A stretch of 64,000 nucleotides of DNA from Gammaproteobacteria bacterium. GTDB lineage: Bacteria; Pseudomonadota; Gammaproteobacteria; Pseudomonadales; Azotimanducaceae. The notes under the pieces were generated by a model. It saw nothing but the letters and a program-made list of their open reading frames with translations. It was not told where the DNA came from and made no database searches. Where the stretch lies: assembly GCA_016874135.1 (NCBI GenBank), contig VGVE01000002.1, forward strand, positions 27,829 to 91,828, in the 5' to 3' direction. Positions 1 to 9,537 of the stretch are shown one piece after another. Made by a program: the position numbers and the translations under genes. How positions within the stretch are numbered: the stretch's first letter is position 1; each line of letters opens with the position of its first letter.

Positions 1-329
1 ACAGCACCGCCGACGAAATCCATCAGGTAGAACGGCGCATCATTAACCGCGGCATCCTTGCAGAGGCCTAGCGCGGGCGCCACAGGCACACCGCTGCGGG
101 CAAGTGCGGAGATGATCTTGTGTTCGCGCCCCATGTCATGGGCACTCTCGAGGACATGCCCCAGCGGCGGGCGACGCAGGACAATCGCTCGCCCCTTCGC
201 ATCTTTAACCCGAAAGGTGAGATTGGAGTGACCACCCGCGATGAGCGTAAACTCGAACGGCGCTTGCAAATCTTCGACGTTGTCCTTGAGCCAACCGGAA
301 ACACTGGCCGAATTGATACCTGCGATCAT
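1..329 (-). CDS. Phosphotransferase family protein (ACAD10/ACAD11-like APH fold), C-terminus beyond left edge
   Basis: Only the first about 109 residues are present; the rest lies beyond base 1. The start ATG at 329 is preceded by GGGGAGGAATC, an excellent ribosome binding site, which fixes the start. The residues match the N-lobe of aminoglycoside-phosphotransferase-like kinases: a glycine-rich loop (LIAGGHSNLTFRV, about 29-41), a strand with LRRPP, then GREHKIISAL. This family includes the kinase-like domain of ACAD10/11 and stand-alone bacterial proteins found with acyl-CoA dehydrogenases. They are thought to phosphorylate hydroxyacyl-CoA intermediates. It is transcribed divergently from the MORN lipoprotein, with a 42-bp gap. 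The family is fairly sure; the substrate is unknown. Confidence 0.75.
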   Translation of the reverse strand, partial: MIAGINSASVSGWLKDNVEDLQAPFEFTLIAGGHSNLTFRVKDAKGRAIVLRRPPLGHVLESAHDMGREHKIISALARSGVPVAPALGLCKDAAVNDAPFYLMDFVGGA

Positions 330-371
330 GATTCCTCCCCGCACCCTGAGCGGCCCGTGAGCTTAACAAAG

Positions 372-1640
372 ATGCCTCTTCGAACGCAGTCTGGTTGCCT
401 GGGCGCCATCCCGTCACGCGGATTACTGTGTACCTGCTTCACCTGTCTGCTGCTCAACCTTCTGCTCTCCGGATGCGCGAACCAGTCATCCGTGGAGCCT
501 GGCAACAGCCAATCTGCAGAAGTGGAAGCCGCTGACTCTGTCCCGACCGGTGTGCCGCAGATACACGCACTCGACGATGGTGGTACGTGGACGGGTGCGT
601 TGTTGAACAGGGGCATGCACGGCAACGGTTACCATGATAATGGTGCCGGACTCACCTATGACGGTGAAATGGTGGCCGGCAAACGCCACGGCGAGGGCAT
701 TGAGAAGCGGCCGGATGGGTCGACATACACGGGCCACTGGCTCGACGGCAAACGCTCCGGCAGCGGCCGTGAAACGGCGGTGGATGGCTCCTTCCATGAT
801 GGTGAGTGGGAGTTCAACCAACCCCGTGGTCCCGGTTCGCGCGAGTTTGAAAACGGCATTCAGATCACCGGCACCTTTGCGGGAGATATCGCAACCACCG
901 GCCTTTTGGTCCTGCCAAGTGGATCGACGTTCGCCGGGCCTTTGTGGACGTTGGGGGGCGACATGCACCCGCGATTCAGCAAATGGGTCGACTTCGAAGC
1001 CTCACAGGGTGATCCCTATGCACAACTCCTCTATGCACAGGAGAGGCTCAGGTCAAAAACAGAATCAGAATCTGTACTTGCGAACGAAGCGCGGCTGACG
1101 GCCTATCTGCAGGCTGCCGAGTCCGCAGGTATTGGCGATGCAGCGTATCTTTACGCATTACATGTTCTCCCCACGAATCGGGAACAGGCTCTGATTGTCC
1201 TGAGACGGGCGGCAGCGCGACCACACACGCCTTCAGCCCGCCTGCTCGGCGAACTTCTGCTCAGCGACGATCCACCCCGCTCGTGCCATCCGAACAACAT
1301 CTGTCGTACGGAGGCGCTAGAACTCCTCCAAACGGCTTTCAAAAGGGGCGATCGGCTTGCTGCGCGGCGCCTTACCCAAGAGTTGCTCCGGTTTGATGCC
1401 GCCGCGGCGAGAAACGTCATCCACAACTTCGCCATGACCTTTGGCGACTGGCAGGATCTGGAGCTGCTGGCAGCTGCACACGCAGCACTCGATCAGGCCG
1501 ACGAAGCGTTGCAGGCCGCAACGCGCGCACTGCAACAGGCCGAACGCAGTGATGAGGCGGTCAGCATGGACGATCTCGAGCGGCTTGCCCGGAACGTGGA
1601 GACCTATCAAACAAAGAATCACACGGAGGTTGCTCCATGA
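372..1640 (+). CDS. Lipoprotein with MORN repeats and Sel1/TPR-like C-terminal half
   Basis: The 422-residue product starts at ATG 372; GTG 357 in the same frame is an alternative. The frame is open further upstream, but that stretch overlaps the divergent gene. A hydrophobic leader ends in a lipobox (LLSGC, Cys35), so the mature protein is probably a lipid-anchored envelope protein. Residues of roughly 70-165 hold MORN-type repeats (YDGEMVAGKRHGEG, YTGHWLDGKRSGSG and degenerate copies), which usually form beta-hairpin scaffolds. The remainder is helical and Sel1/TPR-like, with pairs of Ala-rich helices. Its stop overlaps the next start (ATGA at 1637-1640), implying translational coupling to the aminotransferase. 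The biological role is unknown. Confidence 0.75.
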   Translation: MPLRTQSGCLGAIPSRGLLCTCFTCLLLNLLLSGCANQSSVEPGNSQSAEVEAADSVPTGVPQIHALDDGGTWTGALLNRGMHGNGYHDNGAGLTYDGEMVAGKRHGEGIEKRPDGSTYTGHWLDGKRSGSGRETAVDGSFHDGEWEFNQPRGPGSREFENGIQITGTFAGDIATTGLLVLPSGSTFAGPLWTLGGDMHPRFSKWVDFEASQGDPYAQLLYAQERLRSKTESESVLANEARLTAYLQAAESAGIGDAAYLYALHVLPTNREQALIVLRRAAARPHTPSARLLGELLLSDDPPRSCHPNNICRTEALELLQTAFKRGDRLAARRLTQELLRFDAAAARNVIHNFAMTFGDWQDLELLAAAHAALDQADEALQAATRALQQAERSDEAVSMDDLERLARNVETYQTKNHTEVAP

Positions 1641-2953
1641 ATCAGCGTAGCTGGCCATTTCTCCCCGGACGCAACATTGAAATCGTTCGCGCGCAAGGTG
1701 CCTGGCTGTACACCGCAAAAGACCAGGCCATTCTTGATGCCGCCGGTGGCGCTATCGTGGTTAACGTGGGCCATGGTCGTGACCGGGTGGCGCAGGCGGT
1801 CTACGCAGCCACACGGGATACGTCTTACGTTGTTCCACCCTGGCTGACGCCTTCCCGCAGGGCCATGGTCGACGCGCTCGGCGACTGGCTACCTCCCTCG
1901 CTCACGCGAGTCCACGCGACTTCGGGCGGGTCGGAAGCCAACGAAGCCGCTATCAAGATCGCAGTGCAGTACCAGTCGGCGTGCGGCTTTCCGCGGCGAA
2001 CGCGAGTGATCTCGCGCGATCTTTCCTATCACGGCACCACACTCGCAACGACAGCGGCAAGTGGACACCCTGGCCGGCGGAAAGGCCTTGAGCGGGCAAT
2101 CGAATCGTATCCGTATTCACCCACGCCCTACCCCTTGCGTTGTCCGTTGGGGCGAGATCATCCTTACGCCGGGCAGTGGTACGTGGATGCACTGCGCCAG
2201 CGGATCAAGCAAGAAGGTGCACACAACGTTGCTGCGGTTCTGGCAGAACCCATCACCGGTTCATCCGGCGGCGCCATCGTGCCACCTGATGACTATTGGC
2301 CGGGTGTTCGCAAGCTGTGTGATGAACACAGGATCATCCTGATCCTCGATGAGGTCATGACGGGCTTCGGCAGAACCGGGCGGGACTTCGGGCATCAACA
2401 CTGGCCGATCACGCCGGACATCCTCGTCAGTGGCAAAGGGCTGGCGGGGGGCTATGCGCCACTGGGCGGTGTATTCGGCACTGAGGCCATCGGTCAGGCG
2501 CTCGAACGAGCCGGATACGGGGTCATGTTCAACACCTTTGGCGCCCATCCGGGCGCCTGTGCCGCGGCTGCTGAAGTGCTGACCATCATGCGCGAGGAAA
2601 ATCTCGTGCCCCGGGTCGCCAAGCTGGGTCTGCGGCTTTCAGCCTTGCTTGCCGAAGCCTTCCGCGATCATCCGCATGTCGCGGAACATCGTGGGCGTGG
2701 ACTCCTTCAGGCGATTGAAATCGTGCGGGATCGTGAAACCCTCGAACCCTTTCCTTTAGCCGCTGAAGTCACCAACAAGGTCATTGCTACCGCACTTCGC
2801 AAGGGCGTGTTCTTCTATGGCGGAGGTACGGGAGCCGTGCGTGACATCGTCTGCATGGGCCCACCGTTCATCATCGAAGAACGGGAACTCGCGTCGATGG
2901 TGGATATCCTCCGGGCATCGGTTGATGAGGTCTTGAGCGAGGTCAGCACTTGA
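1637..2953 (+). CDS. Class III (PLP-dependent) aminotransferase
   Basis: The 438-residue length is typical of omega-amino-acid/diamine transaminases. Seen directly: the substrate/cofactor loop TSGGSEANEAA (about 95-105), the cofactor-binding Asp238 in LILDEVMTGFGRTG, and the Schiff-base lysine Lys267 in VSGKGLAGGYAPLG. The family transfers amino groups between amines or omega-amino acids and keto acids in the cytoplasm. The sequence does not fix the substrate. It overlaps the MORN lipoprotein by four bases at its start and the membrane protein by four bases at its end, so the three genes form one coupled unit. Confidence 0.88.
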   Translation: MNQRSWPFLPGRNIEIVRAQGAWLYTAKDQAILDAAGGAIVVNVGHGRDRVAQAVYAATRDTSYVVPPWLTPSRRAMVDALGDWLPPSLTRVHATSGGSEANEAAIKIAVQYQSACGFPRRTRVISRDLSYHGTTLATTAASGHPGRRKGLERAIESYPYSPTPYPLRCPLGRDHPYAGQWYVDALRQRIKQEGAHNVAAVLAEPITGSSGGAIVPPDDYWPGVRKLCDEHRIILILDEVMTGFGRTGRDFGHQHWPITPDILVSGKGLAGGYAPLGGVFGTEAIGQALERAGYGVMFNTFGAHPGACAAAAEVLTIMREENLVPRVAKLGLRLSALLAEAFRDHPHVAEHRGRGLLQAIEIVRDRETLEPFPLAAEVTNKVIATALRKGVFFYGGGTGAVRDIVCMGPPFIIEERELASMVDILRASVDEVLSEVST

Positions 2954-3690
2954 ACTTCCTCGCCGGCTTCCGTTGCCTCACTGACGGAATGAGTCTGTTG
3001 CGTTCCTCGGGATCGGGGCTGTTGATCGCGCTGCCTGCCTTCATCAGCCTCTGCATCGTCAGTGGTGGTATCGCACTGGTCATCGGGCAATCAGCATCCC
3101 TCGAACTCTGGCTCGCGGGTTTCCTGCCAGACTGGCTCGACTTCCTTGGTACCGTGCTCGCGGTTCTTCTCAACGTGATCGTGGTGATTCTCGGCCTGTG
3201 GCTCTTCGGCTTCATCGCCATGGTGGTGTCGAGCCCTCTGCACGGTGTCCTGTCAGCCCGATTCGATGCTGCGCTGGGCAACAGGGGTACCTTGATCGAT
3301 CTGCGTATCGGGCCGGCTATCTCCAGTGCAATACGCCGTGAATGGCGCAAACTTCGTTATCAGCTGCCGCGCATGATCGCTGTCGCGCTGCTGTCCTTCG
3401 TGCCACTGCTCAACATTTTCGCCGCGATTGCCGGAGTTCTGATGACCGCCTGGCTGATGGCGATCCAGTTTGCAGATCTGCCCGGAGAAAACCGCGATCA
3501 GCCCTTCGACGACACGCTTGATGAACTGCGCGCCAATCGCGGCGCTGCGTTAGGGTTCGGCATCGGAATCGCCCTGCTGTTGTCGATCCCGGTGGTGAAT
3601 TTCCTGGTGATTCCGGTCGCTATTGCCGGTGGCACCTTGTTGCGCCACCGCTTGCGCGAGCAGAAGCGGCCCATGGCGCCCGTCTGTTGA
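2950..3690 (+). CDS. EI24/CysZ-like integral membrane protein
   Basis: The 246-residue protein starts with TTG at 2950, inside the stop of the aminotransferase. It has about four strongly hydrophobic segments (near residues 22-48, 62-95, 130-165 and 195-225). The N-terminal pattern GFRCLTDGMSLLRSSGSG resembles the amphipathic start of CysZ/EI24-domain proteins. CysZ proteins conduct sulfate; others in the family have unknown roles. No cysteine biosynthesis genes lie next to it, so a sulfate function is not supported by context. The domain call is moderate and the start codon is inferred from coupling. Confidence 0.65.
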   Translation: MNFLAGFRCLTDGMSLLRSSGSGLLIALPAFISLCIVSGGIALVIGQSASLELWLAGFLPDWLDFLGTVLAVLLNVIVVILGLWLFGFIAMVVSSPLHGVLSARFDAALGNRGTLIDLRIGPAISSAIRREWRKLRYQLPRMIAVALLSFVPLLNIFAAIAGVLMTAWLMAIQFADLPGENRDQPFDDTLDELRANRGAALGFGIGIALLLSIPVVNFLVIPVAIAGGTLLRHRLREQKRPMAPVC

Positions 3691-3708
3691 CGGGCACCGT
3701 CCTGCCGC

Positions 3709-4890
3709 TCAGTTCTCTGTCGTTTCGAACAAGCCGTTGAGCGACTTGTCATCGGTCGCAAGCAGTTTGTCCACCCAGCCATGGAAACGTTGTCCGCCGC
3801 CTTCGTTGCGGCCGAAAAGCACATGATCACGGCCACCGGATTTCAGGGCTTTCTGCTGGCGTATGCCGGTCGCGTAGTCCTCGCCTTCAACTACGTACTC
3901 GAGGAGCTTGAACTGCTTCTCCGCTTCGAGGGCTTGCGCTTCGGTCGGTTGCTTTTCCATCAGGTAGTACTGCGTGGTGAACGACGTGTCTAGTGTTTCT
4001 CCCGGGAAAAGCTGGGACAACATCACACTGCGCCCGCCTCCCCAGAATGAGGCGATTGAGATATGCGGAAACACAGTCCAGACGCCAGTCATAAGGATGT
4101 CTGTTGGCCACTGGTCTTCCGGCAAACCCGCCAGGGACTCATGGCGCGATGGCGACAGGACCCGCTGATGCGGTCCCCAGGACCAATACATCGCCTGATT
4201 CGACATGTCAGGACCAAAGGTATTCTTGTGCAGAACAGGCAGATGATAGAGATCGAGGTAACCATCGTAGGCAATCTTCCAGTTCGGGCCACGGATCGTT
4301 CGCTTTTGGAAAAGATGCCAGCCTTTGAAGCCGAAATTTTCGAGCATCTGGTCATAACCCGATAGGAAGCTCTCGATCGACAGCGTTGATTTCGAATCGA
4401 GAATCACCCAGATGAGCCCTGCTTTCTCGAGCACCGGCAACGGTTCGAGGCCGTAGGCGGAAACATCGATCTCGCCAAAATCCTTCTTCGACGCAATAGC
4501 CACCAGTGAGCCTTTGAGGTCGAATGTCCAGCCGTGATACGGGCAGACGAACCGGCTGCAGTTACCGGTCTCCCGCAACTCCACCGACGTACCCCGATGA
4601 GAACAACTGTTGATGAACGCCCGGACGGTACCGTCCTTGCCACGGGTGATCAGCACGGGAACGCCGACGGCATCCATCGTCTTGAAATCACCCGGAGCGG
4701 GCAATTCAGCCGTCGGTGCAAGGAGTAGCGGCATGCGCCGGAACACCTGGCGCACTTCCCGTTCGAAACGGTCCTCGTCGTAATAGTTCGACGCCGGTAC
4801 TTTCAACACTGAAGGTGCCTGCTCGATCGTCCCGGCATTGGCGTGCGCGATGGTTTCTTTCGCGATTTCGATCAGCCTGGCCTTCGACAT
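3709..4890 (-). CDS. Rieske [2Fe-2S] aromatic-ring-hydroxylating oxygenase, alpha subunit
   Basis: The 393-residue protein starts at ATG 4890, where the frame gives MSKARLIEIA. The N-terminal Rieske domain shows the ligand pairs C-S-H and C-P-Y-H (CSHRGT and CPYHGW). The catalytic domain carries the mononuclear iron facial triad region DGYLDLYHLPVLH. The family uses O2 and electrons from a reductase to hydroxylate aromatics, sterols or quaternary amines. No reductase or beta subunit is adjacent, so it probably borrows an electron donor from elsewhere. It is divergent from the aminopeptidase across a 269-bp region with an inverted repeat. The substrate cannot be read from the sequence. Confidence 0.88.
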   Translation of the reverse strand: MSKARLIEIAKETIAHANAGTIEQAPSVLKVPASNYYDEDRFEREVRQVFRRMPLLLAPTAELPAPGDFKTMDAVGVPVLITRGKDGTVRAFINSCSHRGTSVELRETGNCSRFVCPYHGWTFDLKGSLVAIASKKDFGEIDVSAYGLEPLPVLEKAGLIWVILDSKSTLSIESFLSGYDQMLENFGFKGWHLFQKRTIRGPNWKIAYDGYLDLYHLPVLHKNTFGPDMSNQAMYWSWGPHQRVLSPSRHESLAGLPEDQWPTDILMTGVWTVFPHISIASFWGGGRSVMLSQLFPGETLDTSFTTQYYLMEKQPTEAQALEAEKQFKLLEYVVEGEDYATGIRQQKALKSGGRDHVLFGRNEGGGQRFHGWVDKLLATDDKSLNGLFETTEN

Positions 4891-4993
4891 GTGCGTACCC
4901 CTGAAGCCTGTCAGCAATTGCCCTGATCATAGGGCGAACACGTTATACAGAACAACCACCGGAAATCCGGACACACCTCGTTTGCCCTCACCT

Positions 4994-5029
4994 GCACGCC
5001 ACTTTCTGGCACACCTCTTTCTGGCGTGC
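4994..5029. promoter_or_regulatory. Inverted repeat in the divergent Rieske/aminopeptidase intergenic region
   Basis: GCACGCCA at 4994-5001 is the reverse complement of TGGCGTGC at 5022-5029. The spacer contains part of a local direct repeat, CTTTCTGGC. The position between two divergent genes suggests an operator or hairpin, but no regulator can be named. Confidence 0.35.
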
Positions 5030-5159
5030 CCTTTACCTACCCTACCTTCACCTGCCCGTCCCAGACTTGCGGGGCTTTGGCGCCTGCGGGACGATGCGGC
5101 CGCCCCGAGCTGTCCGTAGACCCGGACCGGGGTCTTCCCATCGCAGGAACCCGAACGCC

Positions 5160-6527
5160 ATGACCGTCTTCGCTGACCCGACCGAAACCGGTGCCACCCC
5201 CATCGAACAGGTGCCAGCAGATCAATTCCCTGCCTGGCGAGACGCACAATCTGCACTCGTCCAGGCATGGCTCGAAAAAAACGGCTTTAAAGCCCGCGCC
5301 GGACAATTCGTCTGGCTGCCGGATGCATCAGGCGCGCCGCAGCACGTTGCCGTCGGCGGGAACGGTCGCAACGATCTCGCAGCGCTCGGAGAACTGGCCT
5401 GGAAACTGCCCGAAGGGCTGTACGCAGCAGCAGCTGATTTTGCGGAGACGGCGCTCATCGGCTTTGGTCTCGGCGCCTACCGGTTCACGCGCTACAAGAA
5501 CACCGATCGCAAACCCGCACGCCTGGTTATCCGTGATGCCGCGCTGCGCCAACGGGTCGAATCAGTGGTTAGTGCCTGCAGTCTCGCCCGCGATCTCATC
5601 AATACCGGCGCCGATGATCTGCTGCCATCCGCCCTCGCTGCAGAAGTTCTGCAAACCGGAGCCCGCCTCGGAGCGACGGTGGATGTGGTCACCGGAGATG
5701 CACTGCTGACCAAGGGCTATCGAACCATTCACGCGGTGGGACGCGCTGCCGATGATCCCCCGTGCCTGATCGATCTGCGCTGGGGCAATCCGGCCTCGCC
5801 GCGCCTCACCCTCGTAGGTAAAGGGGTCTGCTTCGACAGCGGTGGGCTGGATCTCAAGCCTGCGTCGGGAATGCGCTCCATGAAAAAGGACATGGGCGGT
5901 GCAGCGATTGCACTCGGGCTTGCCCAGTTGATCATGACGCAACGATTGCCGGTGCGACTGCGCCTGCTCATTCCCGCTGTTGAAAACGCCATCTCCGGTA
6001 ATGCCTATCGCCCAGGCGATGTGATCCGTACCTATGCCGGCACCACGGTGGAGATTGACAACACCGATGCAGAAGGCCGGCTCATCCTCTGCGATGCCCT
6101 CGCTCTCGCCATCGAAGAAACGCCCGATCTGCTGATCGACTTCGCGACGTTGACCGGAGCGGCGCGCAGTGCCGTCGGCGCTGAAATATCGGCGATGTTT
6201 GCCACCAGCGACAAGACTGCCGAAGCCCTGTATGCTTCAGGCGCGAAGAGTGATGATCCCGTGTGGCGATTGCCGTTGCATGCACCTTATGAAGACATGC
6301 TGCGTTCTTCCGTCGCGGATGTAGTGAACTCGCCCTCTTCGCCCTATGGCGGCGCGATCACGGCAGCGCTCTTCCTGAAGAAGTTCACCGGTTCAACCGA
6401 GTGGGTTCACTTCGATACCATGGCTTACAACACCCGCTCCCGACCGGGACGCCCGGAAGGCGGTGAAGCGATGGGACTGCGCGCCGTCTTCAACTATCTG
6501 CAGGAACGTTATGGCACTGCTGCATGA
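5160..6527 (+). CDS. Leucyl aminopeptidase family protein (peptidase M17)
   Basis: The 455-residue protein starts at ATG 5160, after GCAGGAACC. The C-terminal catalytic domain shows the M17 signature NTDAEGRLIL and the metal-binding region VGKGVCFDSGGLDLKPASGM with the following KKDMGGAA. The family is a two-metal (Zn/Mn) hexameric aminopeptidase that removes N-terminal residues from peptides in the cytoplasm. The N-terminal domain is divergent from PepA, as in the PepB-like branch. Its last 17 bases overlap hisI, so the two are probably cotranscribed. Confidence 0.88.
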   Translation: MTVFADPTETGATPIEQVPADQFPAWRDAQSALVQAWLEKNGFKARAGQFVWLPDASGAPQHVAVGGNGRNDLAALGELAWKLPEGLYAAAADFAETALIGFGLGAYRFTRYKNTDRKPARLVIRDAALRQRVESVVSACSLARDLINTGADDLLPSALAAEVLQTGARLGATVDVVTGDALLTKGYRTIHAVGRAADDPPCLIDLRWGNPASPRLTLVGKGVCFDSGGLDLKPASGMRSMKKDMGGAAIALGLAQLIMTQRLPVRLRLLIPAVENAISGNAYRPGDVIRTYAGTTVEIDNTDAEGRLILCDALALAIEETPDLLIDFATLTGAARSAVGAEISAMFATSDKTAEALYASGAKSDDPVWRLPLHAPYEDMLRSSVADVVNSPSSPYGGAITAALFLKKFTGSTEWVHFDTMAYNTRSRPGRPEGGEAMGLRAVFNYLQERYGTAA

Positions 6528-6918
6528 CCTCGAGAGTGCGCAAGACGGCACTCGAGTTGACCTCACCCGTCTGCTCGACGTACTCCCATTCACTAATGAA
6601 GGCCTGATACCTGCGATCGCCCAGGACGCCACCAGTCATGAGGTCCTGATGCTGGCATGGATGGACCGCACGGCCATCGAACGCACGATCAAGGAAGGCT
6701 ACGCTACCTACTGGTCACGCAGCCGCGGCGCATATTGGCGCAAGGGTGAATCATCCGGGCATCTCCAGGCGCTTGAATCATTCCGGTTCGACTGCGATGG
6801 CGATGCCATCCTCCTCCAGGTCCACCAGACCGGACCGGCATGCCACACCAACCGGCCAAATTGCTTCTATCTCGAAGTCGATGGAAACACGGTCATCGTT
6901 CGGGGCGACCGCTGCTAG
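6511..6918 (+). CDS. hisI: Phosphoribosyl-AMP cyclohydrolase
   Basis: The 135-residue protein starts at ATG 6511, after CAGGAACG and inside the aminopeptidase gene. It carries the HisI core: RGAYWRKGESSGH, the DCDGDAIL metal site, and the C-H-T-N-R..C cysteines (Cys in DCD, PACH and NCF) that bind Zn/Mg. It performs the third step of histidine biosynthesis, opening the adenine ring of phosphoribosyl-AMP. There is no HisE domain and no other his gene nearby, so this is a monofunctional, dispersed hisI. Confidence 0.9.
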   Translation: MALLHDLESAQDGTRVDLTRLLDVLPFTNEGLIPAIAQDATSHEVLMLAWMDRTAIERTIKEGYATYWSRSRGAYWRKGESSGHLQALESFRFDCDGDAILLQVHQTGPACHTNRPNCFYLEVDGNTVIVRGDRC

Positions 6919-7094
6919 CTCTGTGAATCCGTGCGCACGACCTGCACCTGTCGTCCACGAACATGCTATCCGGCCGCCCTTAAGGCTGTTAGTCTGCCGC
7001 TATGAAAACCCTGCGAACCCGCCGCATCTGTCGCTGTTGTCGCTGAACCTCAGTCCCCGGTTCAACTCGACTTCGTTTTTTCGCAGGAATTCCC

Positions 7095-8498
7095 ATGACT
7101 ACTCCCATCTCGTTTCATAACTCTGCAACCGGCCGCAAAGAGGTTTTCGTTCCACTGCGCGAAGACCGCATCACGATGTATGTCTGCGGTCCGACGGTTT
7201 ACAACTACGTGCATATCGGCAACGCGCGACCCTATGTTGCTTTCGATGTGCTCACCCGGTTGTTGCGAACGCGTTATCCGGCAGTGATCTACGCCCGCAA
7301 CGTCACCGACGTGGACGACAAGATCAACCGCCGTGCAATGGAAAACCAGGAACCCATCCAGGCGCTGGCGGACCGGTATACAAAGACCTTTGAAGACGAT
7401 ATGGATGCGCTGTGGGTTTTGCCGCCGACCGTATCCCCCAGGGTGACCTCACATACCCCGGAGATCATCGAGCTGATCGAAACTTTGATCCGCAAGGGTC
7501 ACGCCTATGCAGCAGAAGGTCACGTACTGTTCGCAGTGACGACAGATCCGCACTACGGCCACCTTTCGAAACGCAGTCTCGACGACATCCTCGCGGGTGC
7601 CCGCGTGGACATCGCCCCGTACAAGCGCGACCCGAAAGACTTCGTGCTGTGGAAGCCGTCTACACCGGAGTTACCCGGCTGGGACAGCCCCTGGGGTCGA
7701 GGTCGACCGGGCTGGCACATCGAGTGCTCGGCAATGAGTTATACCCACCTCGGCGCGCAGATCGATATCCATGGTGGCGGCACCGACCTCATTTTCCCGC
7801 ACCATGAGAACGAATCCGCACAGACGCGCTGCGCCTTCGACACCCCTCACCTCGCCCGTTACTGGCTGCACAACGGCATGTTGACGCTCGGCGCAGAGAA
7901 GATGTCGAAGTCACTCGGCAACATCGAGACCATCGTCAGCCTGCGCGGTCGTTATCCTGCTGAACAGCTGCGTTATGCCTTGTTGCAGGGGCAGTACCGG
8001 TCAACGCTCGCCTGGTCGCCGGAGCTGCTGGTGCAGGCCAAAGCAGCGCTCGACAGGCTCTATCAGGCGCTGCGGGATACGCCGGGTAATGAGACCTCCC
8101 GCGACTTCGCTTCTTCAATAGTCTGGCCGGATGCAGTGATCGATGCGCTGGCGGACGATCTCAACACGCCGGAAGCACTGTCGGCGCTGCACGGCATCGC
8201 GAGCGCCATGCATCGTTCCGAAGACATGGATGAGCGTCGTGAACTGCGCCAGAAACTGCTTGCCGGTGGTTATCTCCTCGGCATTCTCGGCAACCCCGCG
8301 GAACAGTGGTTTCGTGGGCTGGCAACCGAAGACGGTTTATCCGATGCACAGATCGAAGCGCTGGTCGAAGCGCGCCGCGAGGCGCGCAAACAAAAAGACT
8401 TCGCCCGTGGGGATACCATCCGCAAACAGCTCGCTAATTCAGGCATTGAGCTTGAGGACACCCGCGATGGCACCCGGTGGAAACGCGGCGGCAGCTGA
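7095..8498 (+). CDS. cysS: Cysteinyl-tRNA synthetase
   Basis: The 467-residue protein is full length. The start ATG 7095 follows GCAGGAATTCCC. It has the class Ia signature HIGNARP just after the zinc-binding Cys of MYVCGPTVYNYV, the other zinc ligands in WHIECSAMS and FPHHENE, and the KMSKS loop (KMSKSLGN). It charges tRNA-Cys in the cytoplasm. The preceding 176-bp gap presumably carries its promoter, but I see no convincing hexamers there. Confidence 0.97.
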   Translation: MTTPISFHNSATGRKEVFVPLREDRITMYVCGPTVYNYVHIGNARPYVAFDVLTRLLRTRYPAVIYARNVTDVDDKINRRAMENQEPIQALADRYTKTFEDDMDALWVLPPTVSPRVTSHTPEIIELIETLIRKGHAYAAEGHVLFAVTTDPHYGHLSKRSLDDILAGARVDIAPYKRDPKDFVLWKPSTPELPGWDSPWGRGRPGWHIECSAMSYTHLGAQIDIHGGGTDLIFPHHENESAQTRCAFDTPHLARYWLHNGMLTLGAEKMSKSLGNIETIVSLRGRYPAEQLRYALLQGQYRSTLAWSPELLVQAKAALDRLYQALRDTPGNETSRDFASSIVWPDAVIDALADDLNTPEALSALHGIASAMHRSEDMDERRELRQKLLAGGYLLGILGNPAEQWFRGLATEDGLSDAQIEALVEARREARKQKDFARGDTIRKQLANSGIELEDTRDGTRWKRGGS

Positions 8499-8501
8499 GC
8501 C

Positions 8502-9524
8502 GTGCGCATCCACATCCTCGGCACCGGTCTGGAGGGTTTGGCCACAGCGCTGATCCTTGAACACAACGGATTCGACGACGTTCACCTCGTTCACGTCGGC
8601 GTGAACCGGGGCGCCCCCGCTGTCGAACTGCCACCCAACGGGAGCCGGGTGCTGTACGCGCTCGGCCTCAAAGATCAGCTCGAAAGCTACGCTGCTGCAC
8701 CGCAGATGGAGCACCGGCGTACGGCGGCTACCGGGTACCTCCTGCAGCAGCGCCCGCTCGGTCACTTCACACACGACCGTTACAAGGCACCGCATCTGAC
8801 CATTGCCACCACCGCGCTGACGGCGATTCTGCGTGAAGCATCCAAACGCCTGGAGTCGCATGACACTCATACAGGTGACGCGGACAACGCCGATCTCACC
8901 ATCGACGCTTCTGGCTGCGGGTCATCGCCATTGGGATACGAGGTAACGACAACGCCATGGTCAAGTTCCTGGCACACCACCGCATCCGCCGGAAACGTGA
9001 TCACCAGCTGGCTTAGTGACAACCAGTATCTGCGGCAGATTCCGACACCGGAAGGTACGTTTGTATTGCATGTGGGATCGGCAACACCACATCCCCGTTT
9101 TGCAAGCTTATGGGCGAGCGATCACACAGTCGGCCGTCAGCCGGTCCTGGATCATGCGCCTTTCGGGAGCTGGATTGACGGTCGGTGCGTGCTGCTCGGC
9201 AGCGCTGCCCATCCGCTGCTGCCGTTCACCAACCAGGATTTTGCGCTCGCCCTTGAAGATGCGTGGGTCTTGGCGCGCATGCTGGATGGTTTTGAGGATG
9301 ACACGGATCTCGCCTTGCGCGAATACCAACGTTACCGGTTACCGAGGGCGACACGCGTGCAACGCTACGCACGTGAACAGGGCCAACTGGTAACTGAATC
9401 CCGGCGGGCTGCGAAAGTTTCACGCAACCTGCGCCTTGCCCTCGGTTACTGGTTTTTGCCGGAGATGGCGCTCTCTGCAGAAGACTGGCTGTACGAATAC
9501 GATTGTCTCAAAGGATTCGACTGA
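8502..9524 (+). CDS. FAD-dependent monooxygenase (UbiH/salicylate-hydroxylase-like)
   Basis: The 340-residue protein starts with GTG 8502, three bases after cysS. The N-terminus IHILGTGLEGLATAL fits a Rossmann FAD loop. A late motif LLGSAAHPLLPF followed by ALALEDAWVLARML matches the second FAD-contacting motif of PHBH-fold hydroxylases. The usual GDAAHP here reads GSAAHP, replacing the conserved Asp that contacts FAD ribose. The protein is shorter than most members (about 380-400). The substrate is unknown and reduced activity is possible. Confidence 0.7.
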   Translation: MRIHILGTGLEGLATALILEHNGFDDVHLVHVGVNRGAPAVELPPNGSRVLYALGLKDQLESYAAAPQMEHRRTAATGYLLQQRPLGHFTHDRYKAPHLTIATTALTAILREASKRLESHDTHTGDADNADLTIDASGCGSSPLGYEVTTTPWSSSWHTTASAGNVITSWLSDNQYLRQIPTPEGTFVLHVGSATPHPRFASLWASDHTVGRQPVLDHAPFGSWIDGRCVLLGSAAHPLLPFTNQDFALALEDAWVLARMLDGFEDDTDLALREYQRYRLPRATRVQRYAREQGQLVTESRRAAKVSRNLRLALGYWFLPEMALSAEDWLYEYDCLKGFD

Positions 9525-9537
9525 TCAAGAGGGCACC

